From the NCBI RefSeq assembly GCF_030283205.1, contig NZ_JASNWF010000006.1:62001-126000 (forward strand): a stretch of 64,000 bases of DNA. The letters are read 5' to 3'. The notes under the pieces were generated by a model. That model was not told the origin of the DNA. It saw nothing but the letters and a program-made list of their open reading frames with translations, and did not search any database. This DNA comes from Actinomadura opuntiae (lineage in GTDB: Bacteria; Actinomycetota; Actinomycetes; Streptosporangiales; Streptosporangiaceae). Of the stretch, positions 1-7,545 are shown piece by piece. The position numbers and the translations under genes are program-made. The first letter of the stretch is position 1; each line of letters starts with the position of its first letter.

Positions 1-301
1 GGTCGAGGGTGAGCTTCGCGCAGACGCTCTCGTAGCGCGCGACCCGCGGACGGCGGCGGCCGCGGACGGCGGCGTTGGCCTCGGGGTGCGCGGCCAGCGC
101 CCGCGCCGCGGCCAGCAGCACGTAGGCGACCACCGAGTAGCGGCGGCCGCCGGCGCGGGCGGCCTGCCGGTGGGCGGCGACCCGGCCCATGTCGACCTCG
201 GTGTCCAGGAACACGGGGGAGAAGGACCGGATCGACCCGAGGAAGTAGAGGGTGTGCCGGCGCTCGGGCGCCATCGGCCGCGGCCCGGCCGCGGGCGTCA
301 T
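1..301 (-). CDS. E2-type (2-oxoacid dehydrogenase acyltransferase-like) acyltransferase, N-terminal part
   Basis: Partial gene that starts at ATG 301-299 and runs off the left edge; 100 codons are visible. The translation contains SPVFLDTEVDMGRVAAHRQA and then YSVVAYVLLAAARALAAHPE, which resembles the start of the catalytic domain of pyruvate-dehydrogenase-type E2 acyltransferases. There is no lipoyl domain in front, so it is a stand-alone catalytic domain. The catalytic HxxxDG motif would lie outside the window. Stand-alone E2-like proteins acylate the hydroxymethyl of the tetronate ring before elimination (the Agg4/AbyA4 role in known tetronate pathways), and the neighbours support that role here. 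The start codon overlaps the ACP stop codon (ATGA), suggesting translational coupling. A second in-frame ATG at 274-272 is an alternative start. Family assignment is fairly secure; the acetylation role is inference. Confidence 0.72.
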   Translation of the reverse strand, partial: MTPAAGPRPMAPERRHTLYFLGSIRSFSPVFLDTEVDMGRVAAHRQAARAGGRRYSVVAYVLLAAARALAAHPEANAAVRGRRRPRVARYESVCAKLTLD

Positions 302-522
302 GCCGCCACCGCCAGCGCGTGCAGCTGCGCGAGGCTGCCGGCCTCCAGCACGTCCGGCAGCGACAGCGGGCGGCCGGTCTCGCGTTCCAGCGTGGTCAGC
401 AGCCACAGCAGATGGACCGAGTCCCAGCCGGGCAGCTCGTCGAAGGACCGCCCGGCGTCCGCCGCCGTCACCGGCAGCCCGAGCTCGTCGCGGACCAGCG
501 CGACGAAGTCGTCGATGTTCAT
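298..522 (-). CDS. Free-standing acyl carrier protein
   Basis: A 74-residue acyl carrier protein, normal length for a discrete ACP. The phosphopantetheine site is Ser35 in the context LPGWDSVHLLWLL, followed by the acidic helix and the usual LPDVLEAGSLAQL helix-3 region. The start at 522 is set by a strong GAGGAGG ribosome site a few bases upstream. The gene sits between the KASIII-like gene (46-bp gap) and the E2-like gene (4-bp ATGA overlap). In tetronate pathways the free ACP is charged with a glyceryl unit by an FkbH-like enzyme and hands it to the ring-forming ketosynthase; that is the expected role here. No FkbH gene is present in the window, so glyceryl loading is inferred from context. 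An ACP for another tailoring step is the alternative. Confidence 0.9.
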   Translation of the reverse strand: MNIDDFVALVRDELGLPVTAADAGRSFDELPGWDSVHLLWLLTTLERETGRPLSLPDVLEAGSLAQLHALAVAA

Positions 523-525
523 GGG

Positions 526-533
526 CCCTCCTC
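526..533 (-). promoter_or_regulatory. Ribosome binding site of the free ACP gene
   Basis: The minus-strand sequence GAGGAGGG lies just upstream of the ATG at 522-520. It is the strongest Shine-Dalgarno match seen in the left-hand genes and fixes the ACP start. Confidence 0.7.
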
Positions 534-568
534 GCCCGTCGGACCTGCCGTGTTCGTCCCGCCGCCGG

Positions 569-1627
569 TCACACCGCCTCCAGCGCCAGGCCCGCGTTGA
601 TCCACTTGCTCGACTCGACCGCCAGCGCCAGCGCGCGGTCGCCCCGGACCATCCGGGGCAGGGCCCGCTCCAGCTGGAAGAACGGCAGCGCGTTGCCCGT
701 GTTGCCGGTGTCGGCGACGCAGGTGACCTCCTGCGCGCCGGGCACCGCGAGCCGCTCGGCTATGCGGGCCGTCATCCGCCCCGACAGCTGCGGCGGCAGC
801 AGGAAGGCCAGGTCGTCGCGCTTCCAGTCCAGGTCGGCGAGCATCTCCTCGAGGGTGTCCGCGGCCATCGCCGGCACCGACTCCTCGATCGCCTTGTAGT
901 CCTCGACCGCGCCCGGACGGTCCGAGCCGCGGTCGGCGGCGCCGAACCACTCGACGGTCTGGCCGGGCGGCCGGTTCATGCCGGTGAAGCGGACGCGCAC
1001 GTCGCGGACCGCGGCCGTCCCGGTCGTGCCGGGCGCGCCGGTCCCGGGGTCGGTGCTGAGCACGGCGGCGCCCGCCCCGTCGCCGAACAGCAGCCCGTTG
1101 ATCTGCTGGGCGGGCGGCAGCTCGGCGGGGTTGACGCTCATGTCGTAGTGCTTGGCGCACACGTCCCCGCCGATGACCAGGGCGGTCCGGTGGCCGCCGC
1201 CGGCCAGCAGCCGGCAGGCCACGTCCAGCGCCTGGACCGCGCCGGTGCAGCCCGACTGCAGCTGGTAGGTCGGCAGGTCGTTGAGGGCCAGCCGGTCGGC
1301 GATGACGTTGACCGTGGTCGGCATCAGCTGGTCGGGCGTGGAGGTGCCCAGCACGACCACGTCGACGGCCTCGGTGCCCAGCCCGGCCGCGGCCAGCGCC
1401 CGGCGCGCCGCGGTCTCGCCGAGGTCGGCGAGCGAGTACCGGACCTCGGCGGTCTCCAGGTCGACGGCCAGGTGGCGGCTGCGGGTGCCGACGAACGCGT
1501 CGACCCACTGCTCCCAGGTGGAGCTCATCCCGAACCGCCGGGCCAGCGCGGCGTTGTCGATCGGCGGGCCGGGCAGGGCGGTCCCGGCCGATCGGAGGAG
1601 GACGTCGGCGGAGTGCATGCCCCTCAT
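569..1627 (-). CDS. FabH/KASIII-like ketosynthase, candidate tetronate-ring-forming enzyme
   Basis: A 352-residue protein with the KASIII (FabH) fold pattern. Cys127 lies in YQLQSGCTGAVQALD, the position of the nucleophile, and Asn309 lies in ADTGNTGNALPFF, matching the FabH Asn. The position of the catalytic His (PHQAN in FabH) reads LLPPQLSG, so the His is replaced by Pro279. That fits an enzyme which does not do ordinary decarboxylative priming. In tetronate pathways a KASIII-like protein joins glyceryl-ACP to the beta-ketoacyl chain and closes the ring. The location, two genes after a PKS with no thioesterase and directly before a free ACP, supports that role. The start is ATG 1627; a second ATG three codons on (1618) is possible. 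It begins 14 bp after the FAD gene stop. Fold assignment is strong; the exact reaction is inferred. Confidence 0.85.
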   Translation of the reverse strand: MRGMHSADVLLRSAGTALPGPPIDNAALARRFGMSSTWEQWVDAFVGTRSRHLAVDLETAEVRYSLADLGETAARRALAAAGLGTEAVDVVVLGTSTPDQLMPTTVNVIADRLALNDLPTYQLQSGCTGAVQALDVACRLLAGGGHRTALVIGGDVCAKHYDMSVNPAELPPAQQINGLLFGDGAGAAVLSTDPGTGAPGTTGTAAVRDVRVRFTGMNRPPGQTVEWFGAADRGSDRPGAVEDYKAIEESVPAMAADTLEEMLADLDWKRDDLAFLLPPQLSGRMTARIAERLAVPGAQEVTCVADTGNTGNALPFFQLERALPRMVRGDRALALAVESSKWINAGLALEAV

Positions 1628-1641
1628 CGTCGGCACCGGCC

Positions 1642-3159
1642 CTAAAGCGCCGCTTGCGGCGCACCGAACCAGGTTCCGAGGGCGGCGCGCAGCCCGTCCT
1701 CGTCGGTGCCCTCGGGGTCGGCCCAGGCCACGTGCCCGTCGGGGCGGACGAGCACGGCGGCGGCGTCGATCTCGGTGACCGGCTTGGCCGCGACGGCCTC
1801 GACCCGCCCGGCCCACTCCGCGGCCGGGCCGAGGCCGGTGGCGGCGCCGTCCGAGAGGTCGATGAGGACGCCGCGCCCGGCGCGGAGCAGCTCGGCGGTG
1901 CGCGTCTCGCCGCGCGCGGTGAACAGCGCCGCGTCCGGGACCGGGCGGCCGACCAGCGGGTGCGCGCCGTCGACCGGGTAGCGGACGTCGGTCACCAGCC
2001 CGACGAGCAGCCGGTTGACGTCCTGCAGCCCGACCAGCTCGCCGAACAGCTCGCGCAGCGGCTCGACCCGGTCGAGCGGGTACTGCAGGGCCAGCTGCGC
2101 CTGCTGGCTCATGCGGACCCGCCGCCCGACCGTGTGCCGTTCGGCGTGGTAGGTGTCGAGGAGGCCGGGCGGCGCCCAGCCGAGGATCTCGGCGGCGAGC
2201 TTCCAGCCGAGGTTCACCGCGTCGTGCAGGCCCGTGCTGGTCCCGTGCCCGGCCCCGAAGTAGTGCACGTGCGCCGCGTCGCCCGCCAGGAACACCCGGT
2301 CGCGGCGGTAGGCGGACGCCAGGCGGGTGCGTCCGCTGTAGCGGTACATCCAGGCGGGCGGTTCGAGCGTCCATTCCTCGCCGCTCACCCGGCGCAGGCT
2401 CTCGCCCAGCTCGGCGGCGGTGACGGGCTCGTTGCGCCCGGGCCCGGTGACGCCGAACTCCACCGTCATCATCCGCACCCAGTCCTTCTTGTACGGGTGG
2501 GGCGTGATGCCGAGGAGCCCGCCCGGGTACATGGTCGAGCCCCACTGGGCGTCGAGCCGTTCGAAGTCGGCGAGGATGCCGTACCAGGGCGCTCCGCTCG
2601 GCGGCGCCTCGAAGCCGGCCAGCTCGCGCACGGTGCTGTCCTCGCCGTCGCAGCCGGCCAGGTAGCGGCCGGAGACGGACCGGTCGCCGGACGGCGTGCG
2701 CACCCGCACGGTGACGCCGGCCGCGTCCTGGTCGAGGCCGGTCACCTCGTGCCCGCGGCGGATGTCGGCCCCGAGCTCGCGGGCGCGCTCCTCCAGCACC
2801 CGGACGGTGTGCAGCTGCGGGACGATGAGCGAGTACTCGTGGTCGAGCAGCTCGGTGAGGTCCAGCCAGAAGTTGGCGAAATGGATCATGGGCCACTTGG
2901 CGGGCTCCTCGATCCGGCGGAGCCGGTCGAGCAGGCCGCGCCGGTCGAGCAGGTCGGCCGCCCGCGCGTGCAGCATGGTGGAGCGCAGGTTCTCGCCGGT
3001 CTCCCGGTCGGGCGCCCGGTCGAGCACCACCGTGTCGACGCCCGCGAGCCCGAGCTCGCAGGCGAGCATCAGCCCGACCGGGCCGGCCCCGACGATGACG
3101 ACGGAGGCGTCCGGGGCGCCGGCCCCGGTGCCCGTGTCGTTGTCCATGCCGTTGTCCAT
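1642..3159 (-). CDS. FAD-dependent monooxygenase-fold protein; candidate decalin-forming [4+2] cyclase or epoxidase/hydroxylase
   Basis: A 505-residue class A flavoprotein (PHBH/aromatic hydroxylase type). The FAD motif is VVIVGAGPVGLMLACELG near residues 20-37, the DG motif is GCDGEDSTVREL near 171, and the GD motif is FLAGDAAHVHYFGAGHG near 290-305. Length is normal for the family. The start at 3159 has an AAGGAA ribosome site; an in-frame ATG four codons later (3147) is a weaker alternative. It lies 28 bp after the last PKS gene and 14 bp before the KASIII-like gene. In spirotetronate and related clusters a protein of this fold (PyrE3, ChlE3) uses FAD structurally to catalyse the decalin-forming Diels-Alder reaction. 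The polyene predicted from these PKS modules is a suitable substrate. Oxidation of the aglycone is the alternative. The fold is certain; the cyclase role is inference. Confidence 0.85.
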   Translation of the reverse strand: MDNGMDNDTGTGAGAPDASVVIVGAGPVGLMLACELGLAGVDTVVLDRAPDRETGENLRSTMLHARAADLLDRRGLLDRLRRIEEPAKWPMIHFANFWLDLTELLDHEYSLIVPQLHTVRVLEERARELGADIRRGHEVTGLDQDAAGVTVRVRTPSGDRSVSGRYLAGCDGEDSTVRELAGFEAPPSGAPWYGILADFERLDAQWGSTMYPGGLLGITPHPYKKDWVRMMTVEFGVTGPGRNEPVTAAELGESLRRVSGEEWTLEPPAWMYRYSGRTRLASAYRRDRVFLAGDAAHVHYFGAGHGTSTGLHDAVNLGWKLAAEILGWAPPGLLDTYHAERHTVGRRVRMSQQAQLALQYPLDRVEPLRELFGELVGLQDVNRLLVGLVTDVRYPVDGAHPLVGRPVPDAALFTARGETRTAELLRAGRGVLIDLSDGAATGLGPAAEWAGRVEAVAAKPVTEIDAAAVLVRPDGHVAWADPEGTDEDGLRAALGTWFGAPQAAL

Positions 3160-3165
3160 GGCAGG

Positions 3166-3171
3166 TTCCTT
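3166..3171 (-). promoter_or_regulatory. Ribosome binding site of the FAD-enzyme gene
   Basis: AAGGAA on the minus strand ends six bases before the ATG at 3159. It favours this start over the in-frame ATG at 3147, which has no such sequence in front. Confidence 0.55.
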
Positions 3172-3187
3172 TCGTTGGCGGCCGCCG

Positions 3188-6100
3188 TCAGGCGCCGGTG
3201 AGTTCCGTCCGCAGGTACGCGGCGAATGCGGCCGGTGTGGGGTGGTCGTAGACGGCCAGGGGCGGGAGGTCGTGGTCGAGGACGGCGACGAGCCGGCCGT
3301 GCAGTTCCAGCGCGGTGAACGAGGACAGCCCGAGCTCCACGAAGCCGTGCTCGGGGTCCAGGGCCTCCGCCGACCCGTGCCCGAGGACGGCCGCTGCGTG
3401 CGTCCGGACCAGGTCGAGCAGGAGCTCCTCCCGCTCGGCCTCGGACGCGGCGGCGAACCGGTCGCGCCAGCCGGCCCCGTCGGCCTCCGACGCCGGCGCG
3501 GACGCGGGACGGACGGCCTCGGGGATGTCCTCCAGCAGCCGGAAGGGCGGCATCCGCGCCCAGTCGGCGTCCACGACCATCCAGGACGCGGCCTCGCGCC
3601 AGGGGGCCCGGCTCAGGGCCGTGAGCACCGGGCCGACCGCCACCGGGCGGACGCCGAGCGCGCCCAGGTCCTCGGGACCGCCCTCGTACGGGCCCAGCGC
3701 GACGACGCGGGCGGGCAGGCCGAGGGCGCGGCGGCGCTGGACGAGCGCGTCGAGGCGGGCGTGCGCCGCCGCCTGCGCGGCCACCGCCTCCGGGCCCTCG
3801 GCGCCGAACACTCCGGTGGCCGAGGTGAGGACCAGGAACTCGCCCGGGTCGCGGTCCCGGGTGAGCGCGTCGAGCCGTTCCGCGGCGTCGGCCGCCGCCT
3901 CCGCCCGCGCGGAGGGAACGACGACGACGCCGCTCAGCGCGTCCCCGGGCGGGACGGCGGCGAGCTCGTCCGCGGGGTCGCGGCCCGCGGGGAGCAGGAC
4001 GACGCGCTCGGCGCCGCCGGTGGCCAGCCAGTCCGCGACCGGGTCGCGCAGCGGCCCGTCGCCCGCGACGATCACGGTGCCCTCGGGGCGCCACGCCGCG
4101 GGCCCGTACGGGGCGGCGGCGCGGACCAGGCGCCGGGCGAGGATCCCGGTGCCGCGGATCGCCACCTGGTTCTCGCCGGTGGCCCCGCCGAGCACCGCGG
4201 CGAGCCGGGCCAGGGCGCGTTCGTCCGGCTCGGGCGGCAGGTCGACCAGCCCGCCCGGCGGCCGCGCGGACTCGACCGCCATGATCCGGCCGTGGTCCCA
4301 CACGGCCGCCGGGGCCGGGTCGACGGGCGGATCGGCGGGCACGGCGGCGACACCGCGGCGGGTGACGGTCCACACCGGTGCCGGGACGCCCGCGGGCGCG
4401 GCCGGGCCGCCGCCCAGCCAGAGCACGCCTTCGGGCGGGTCGCCGCGGAGCGCGTCGTCCCCGGTGTCGGTGAGGACCTTCACGGTGCCGGCGCCGTGCG
4501 CGGTGAGGGCGCCGGCGAGCGCGTTCACGAAGGCGTCGTCGGCCGCGCCCGGCACCGCCACGATGACCCAGGAGCCGTGCAGGGCCGGGACGGGGACGGG
4601 CGGGACCGCCTTCCAGACCAGCCGGTGCCACCAGCGTCGCTGCCGGCGCCACCGCCCGAGCGCGGGCGCGATCCGCTCCAGCGCCTCCTTCTCGGCGCCG
4701 GTGAGCCGCAGCGTCGCGGCCAGCCCGGCGACGTCGCCCTCGTCGACCGCGCTCCAGAACCCCGCGTCGGCGGCGGACCCGGCGCCGGCGGGGGCGGCCG
4801 GCGGATCCAGCCAGTACCGGTTGCGCTGGAACGCGTACGTCGGCAGGGGGACGCGCCGTCCGGGAAAGCCGGCGGACCAGTCGACGTCCTTCCCGCGCGT
4901 GTGCGCCAGAGCGAGCGCTTCGGACAGTGCCTGGACCTCGGGCCGGTCGGCGCGCAGCACGGGCGCCAGCGCGCCGTCGCGGTCGCCGGCGGCGGCGAGG
5001 CACTCGCGGGCCATGGCGCACAGCGTCCCGTCCGGGCCGAGCTCGAGGTAGGTGGCGGCGCGCAGGTCGCGGACGCGCGCCACCCCGTCTGCAAACCGGA
5101 CCGTGTCCCGCAGGTGCCGGACCCAGTGGTCCGCGTCGAAGTCCCGGTGCAGGTCGCCGGTGACGTTGGAGACGACGGGGATCTCGGGCGCGGAGGGGGT
5201 GATCCCTTCGGCGACCGCGCGGAACTCCTCCAGGACGCGGTCCATGTGCGGGGAGTGGAAGGCGTGGCTGACCTGCAAGCGCCTGACCTTGCGGCCCTGG
5301 GCCGACCAGCGCGCGGCGAGCTCGTCCACGGCCGCGGCGTCCCCGGCCAGGACGACCGAGTCGGGGCCGTTGACGGCGGCGACGGAGACCTCGGCCTCCC
5401 GGCCCTCCAGCGCGGGAAGGAGGTTCTCCAGCGGCGCCCGTACGGCGAGCATGGCCCCCTCGTCGGGAACGGACTGCATCAGGCGCCCCCGGGCGGCCAC
5501 CAGCGTGCACGCGTCGGGCAGGGACAGCACCCCCGCGACATGGGCGGCGGACAGCTCGCCGATGGAATGCCCCAGCAGCACGTCGGGAGAGAGGCCGAAC
5601 GCGGACAGCAGCCGGTAGAGCCCGACCTGCAAAGCGAAGAGGCCGGTCTGGGTGTAGACGGTTTGGCCGATCAGATCGGGCCGGTCGAACACGGCTTCCC
5701 GCAGCGGGACGTCCAGGTGGGGGTCGAGATGCCCGCACACCTCGTCGAAGGCCTCGGCGAAGACCGGGAAGGCGCCGTGGAGTTCGCGGCCCGTGCCGAG
5801 GCGCTGGCTCCCCTGGCCGGTGAACAGGTACGCCAGCCCGCCCGGCGCGACCCTGCCCTGCACCAGCCCGGCGGCGGGCTCGCCGCGTTCGAGCGCCGCG
5901 AGCCCGCGCAGCATCCCCTCGCCGTCCGCGGCGACGATCGCCGCGCGATGGTCGAAGTGCGCGCGGGTGGTGGCCAGCGAGAAGGCGACGTCGGCCGGGT
6001 CCGGCGCCGGCTCGGCCGACATGTGCTCGCGCAGCCGGCGCGCCTGCGCCCGCAACGCCTCCTGGCTGCGCGCGGAGATCACCCATGGCGCCCCGCCCGC

Positions 6101-7522
6101 GCCGCCGTCCCGCCCGCGGTCGTCTTCGGGGTCCTGGACGGCGGGCGGCTCCTCGATGACCACGTGGGCGTTGGTGCCGCTCACGCCGAAGGACGACACG
6201 CCCGCGCGCCGCGGGCGGCCGGCGCTTTCCCAGGGGACCGGCGCGGTCAGCAGCGACACGTCGCCGGCGGTCCAGTCCACCTGCGGGGTGGGCGCGTCGA
6301 CGTGCAGGGTCTGCGGCAGGGTCGCGTGCCGCATGGCCATGACCATCTTGATGATCCCCGCCGCCCCGGCGGCCGCCTGGGTGTGCCCGATGTTGGACTT
6401 GACCGAGCCGAGCCGCAGGGGGCGCTCGCGGTCCCGCCCGTACGCGGCGAGCAGGGCCTGCGCCTCGATCGGATCGCCGAGGGTGGTGCCGGTGCCGTGC
6501 GCCTCGACGGCGTCGACGTCGGCCGGGTCCAGCCCGGCCCCGGCGAGCGCCGCCCGGATGACGCGCTGCTGCGCGGGGCCGTTGGGCGCGGTCAGCCCGT
6601 TGCTCGCACCGTCCTGGTTCACGGCCGTGCCGCGGATCACCGCCAGCACGGGATGGCCGTTGCGCTCGGCGTCCGACAGCCGCTCCACCAGCAGCAGCGC
6701 CGCGCCCTCGCCCCACCCGGTGCCGTTGGCCGCGGCGGCGAACGACCGGCAGCGGCCGTCGGGGGAGAGCCCGCGCTGGCGGCTGAACTCCACGAAGATC
6801 CCGGGCGTCGCCATGACGGTGGCGCCGCCGGCGAGGGCGAGGGTGCACTCGCCGTCCCGCAGCGCCCGGCACGCCTGGTGGAGCGCGACGAGCGACGACG
6901 AGCAGGCGGTGTCGATGGTGACGGCCGGGCCTTCCAGGCCGAAGGTGTAGGCGACGCGGCCCGAGGCGACGCTCCCGGCGCTGCCGTTGCCGAGGAGGCC
7001 CTCGAAGCCGTCGGGGGAGCCGTTCACCATCCGGCCGCCGTAGTCGGCGTACATGATCCCGGCGAAGACGCCCGTGCTGCTGCCGCGCAGCGCCGCGGGG
7101 TCGATGCCCGCCCGCTCGAACGCCTCCCAGGCCAGCTCGAGCAGGAGCCGCTGCTGGGGGTCGGTCGCGAGGGCCTCGCGCGGGCTCAGCCCGAAGAAGC
7201 CCGCGTCGAACTCCGCGGCGTCGTGCAGGAACCCGCCCTCCCGGACGTAGCTCGTCCCGGGCCGGTCCGGGTCGGGGTCGTACAGCGCCTCCAGGTCCCA
7301 GCCGCGGTCCGCCGGGAAGCCCGAGACCGCGTCGGTGCCGGCGGCGACCAGGTCCCAGAGCCCGTCCGGGTCGCGCACGCCCCCCGGGTACCGGCAGGAC
7401 ATCGCCACGATCGCGACCGGGTCCTGCCGCCCGGCCTTCAGCTCCGCCAGCCGCCGGCGGGTCCGGTGCAGGTCGCTGGTGACCCACTTGAGGTAGTCGA
7501 CGAGCTTGTCCTCGCTGGCCAT
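3188..7522 (-). CDS. PKS-G: terminal type I PKS module (KS-AT-inactive KR-ACP), no thioesterase
   Basis: A 1444-residue single module. It opens with a docking coiled coil ([18 protein letters not shown]). KS spans about 33-460, with Cys near 205 (DTACSSS) and His near 341 (HGTGTTLGD). AT spans about 550-850 with GHSIGE near 652 and HAFHS near 753, the malonyl-CoA signature. There is no DH. The KR region (about 1060-1300) is dead: the nucleotide motif reads [11 protein letters not shown] instead of GGTGxxG, and the Tyr region reads [16 protein letters not shown] with no Tyr. The ACP Ser is in [11 protein letters not shown] near 1399. The protein stops about 45 residues after that Ser with no thioesterase or reductase. 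It should leave a beta-ketoacyl chain on the ACP, which is the substrate needed by the downstream KASIII-like enzyme. The start at 7522 has a GGAAGGG ribosome site. Domain calls are firm. Confidence 0.95.
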   Translation of the reverse strand: MASEDKLVDYLKWVTSDLHRTRRRLAELKAGRQDPVAIVAMSCRYPGGVRDPDGLWDLVAAGTDAVSGFPADRGWDLEALYDPDPDRPGTSYVREGGFLHDAAEFDAGFFGLSPREALATDPQQRLLLELAWEAFERAGIDPAALRGSSTGVFAGIMYADYGGRMVNGSPDGFEGLLGNGSAGSVASGRVAYTFGLEGPAVTIDTACSSSLVALHQACRALRDGECTLALAGGATVMATPGIFVEFSRQRGLSPDGRCRSFAAAANGTGWGEGAALLLVERLSDAERNGHPVLAVIRGTAVNQDGASNGLTAPNGPAQQRVIRAALAGAGLDPADVDAVEAHGTGTTLGDPIEAQALLAAYGRDRERPLRLGSVKSNIGHTQAAAGAAGIIKMVMAMRHATLPQTLHVDAPTPQVDWTAGDVSLLTAPVPWESAGRPRRAGVSSFGVSGTNAHVVIEEPPAVQDPEDDRGRDGGAGGAPWVISARSQEALRAQARRLREHMSAEPAPDPADVAFSLATTRAHFDHRAAIVAADGEGMLRGLAALERGEPAAGLVQGRVAPGGLAYLFTGQGSQRLGTGRELHGAFPVFAEAFDEVCGHLDPHLDVPLREAVFDRPDLIGQTVYTQTGLFALQVGLYRLLSAFGLSPDVLLGHSIGELSAAHVAGVLSLPDACTLVAARGRLMQSVPDEGAMLAVRAPLENLLPALEGREAEVSVAAVNGPDSVVLAGDAAAVDELAARWSAQGRKVRRLQVSHAFHSPHMDRVLEEFRAVAEGITPSAPEIPVVSNVTGDLHRDFDADHWVRHLRDTVRFADGVARVRDLRAATYLELGPDGTLCAMARECLAAAGDRDGALAPVLRADRPEVQALSEALALAHTRGKDVDWSAGFPGRRVPLPTYAFQRNRYWLDPPAAPAGAGSAADAGFWSAVDEGDVAGLAATLRLTGAEKEALERIAPALGRWRRQRRWWHRLVWKAVPPVPVPALHGSWVIVAVPGAADDAFVNALAGALTAHGAGTVKVLTDTGDDALRGDPPEGVLWLGGGPAAPAGVPAPVWTVTRRGVAAVPADPPVDPAPAAVWDHGRIMAVESARPPGGLVDLPPEPDERALARLAAVLGGATGENQVAIRGTGILARRLVRAAAPYGPAAWRPEGTVIVAGDGPLRDPVADWLATGGAERVVLLPAGRDPADELAAVPPGDALSGVVVVPSARAEAAADAAERLDALTRDRDPGEFLVLTSATGVFGAEGPEAVAAQAAAHARLDALVQRRRALGLPARVVALGPYEGGPEDLGALGVRPVAVGPVLTALSRAPWREAASWMVVDADWARMPPFRLLEDIPEAVRPASAPASEADGAGWRDRFAAASEAEREELLLDLVRTHAAAVLGHGSAEALDPEHGFVELGLSSFTALELHGRLVAVLDHDLPPLAVYDHPTPAAFAAYLRTELTGA
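3770..4090 (-). other. Inactivated ketoreductase domain in terminal module G
   Basis: The core of the KR is present in length, but both key sites are lost. The NADPH-binding loop is [18 protein letters not shown], and the catalytic stretch [18 protein letters not shown] lacks the Tyr and Asn of an active KR (compare [13 protein letters not shown] elsewhere in this cluster). The domain looks decayed by substitution rather than deletion. The predicted result is an unreduced C3 ketone. Confidence 0.85.
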
Positions 7523-7545
7523 GGGGCCGGTCCCTTCCGCGGCGC

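Noticed and set aside
569..2896. A longer version of the KASIII-like protein extending to 2896 on the minus strand
   Set aside because: The extra N-terminal part is an out-of-frame reading of the FAD monooxygenase gene. FabH-family proteins are about 330-350 residues, which fits the start at 1627.
7523..7545. Terminators or promoters in the short gaps between PKS genes
   Set aside because: The gaps are 6-67 bp, contain ribosome sites, and show no hairpin with a T-run or recognisable -10/-35 pair.
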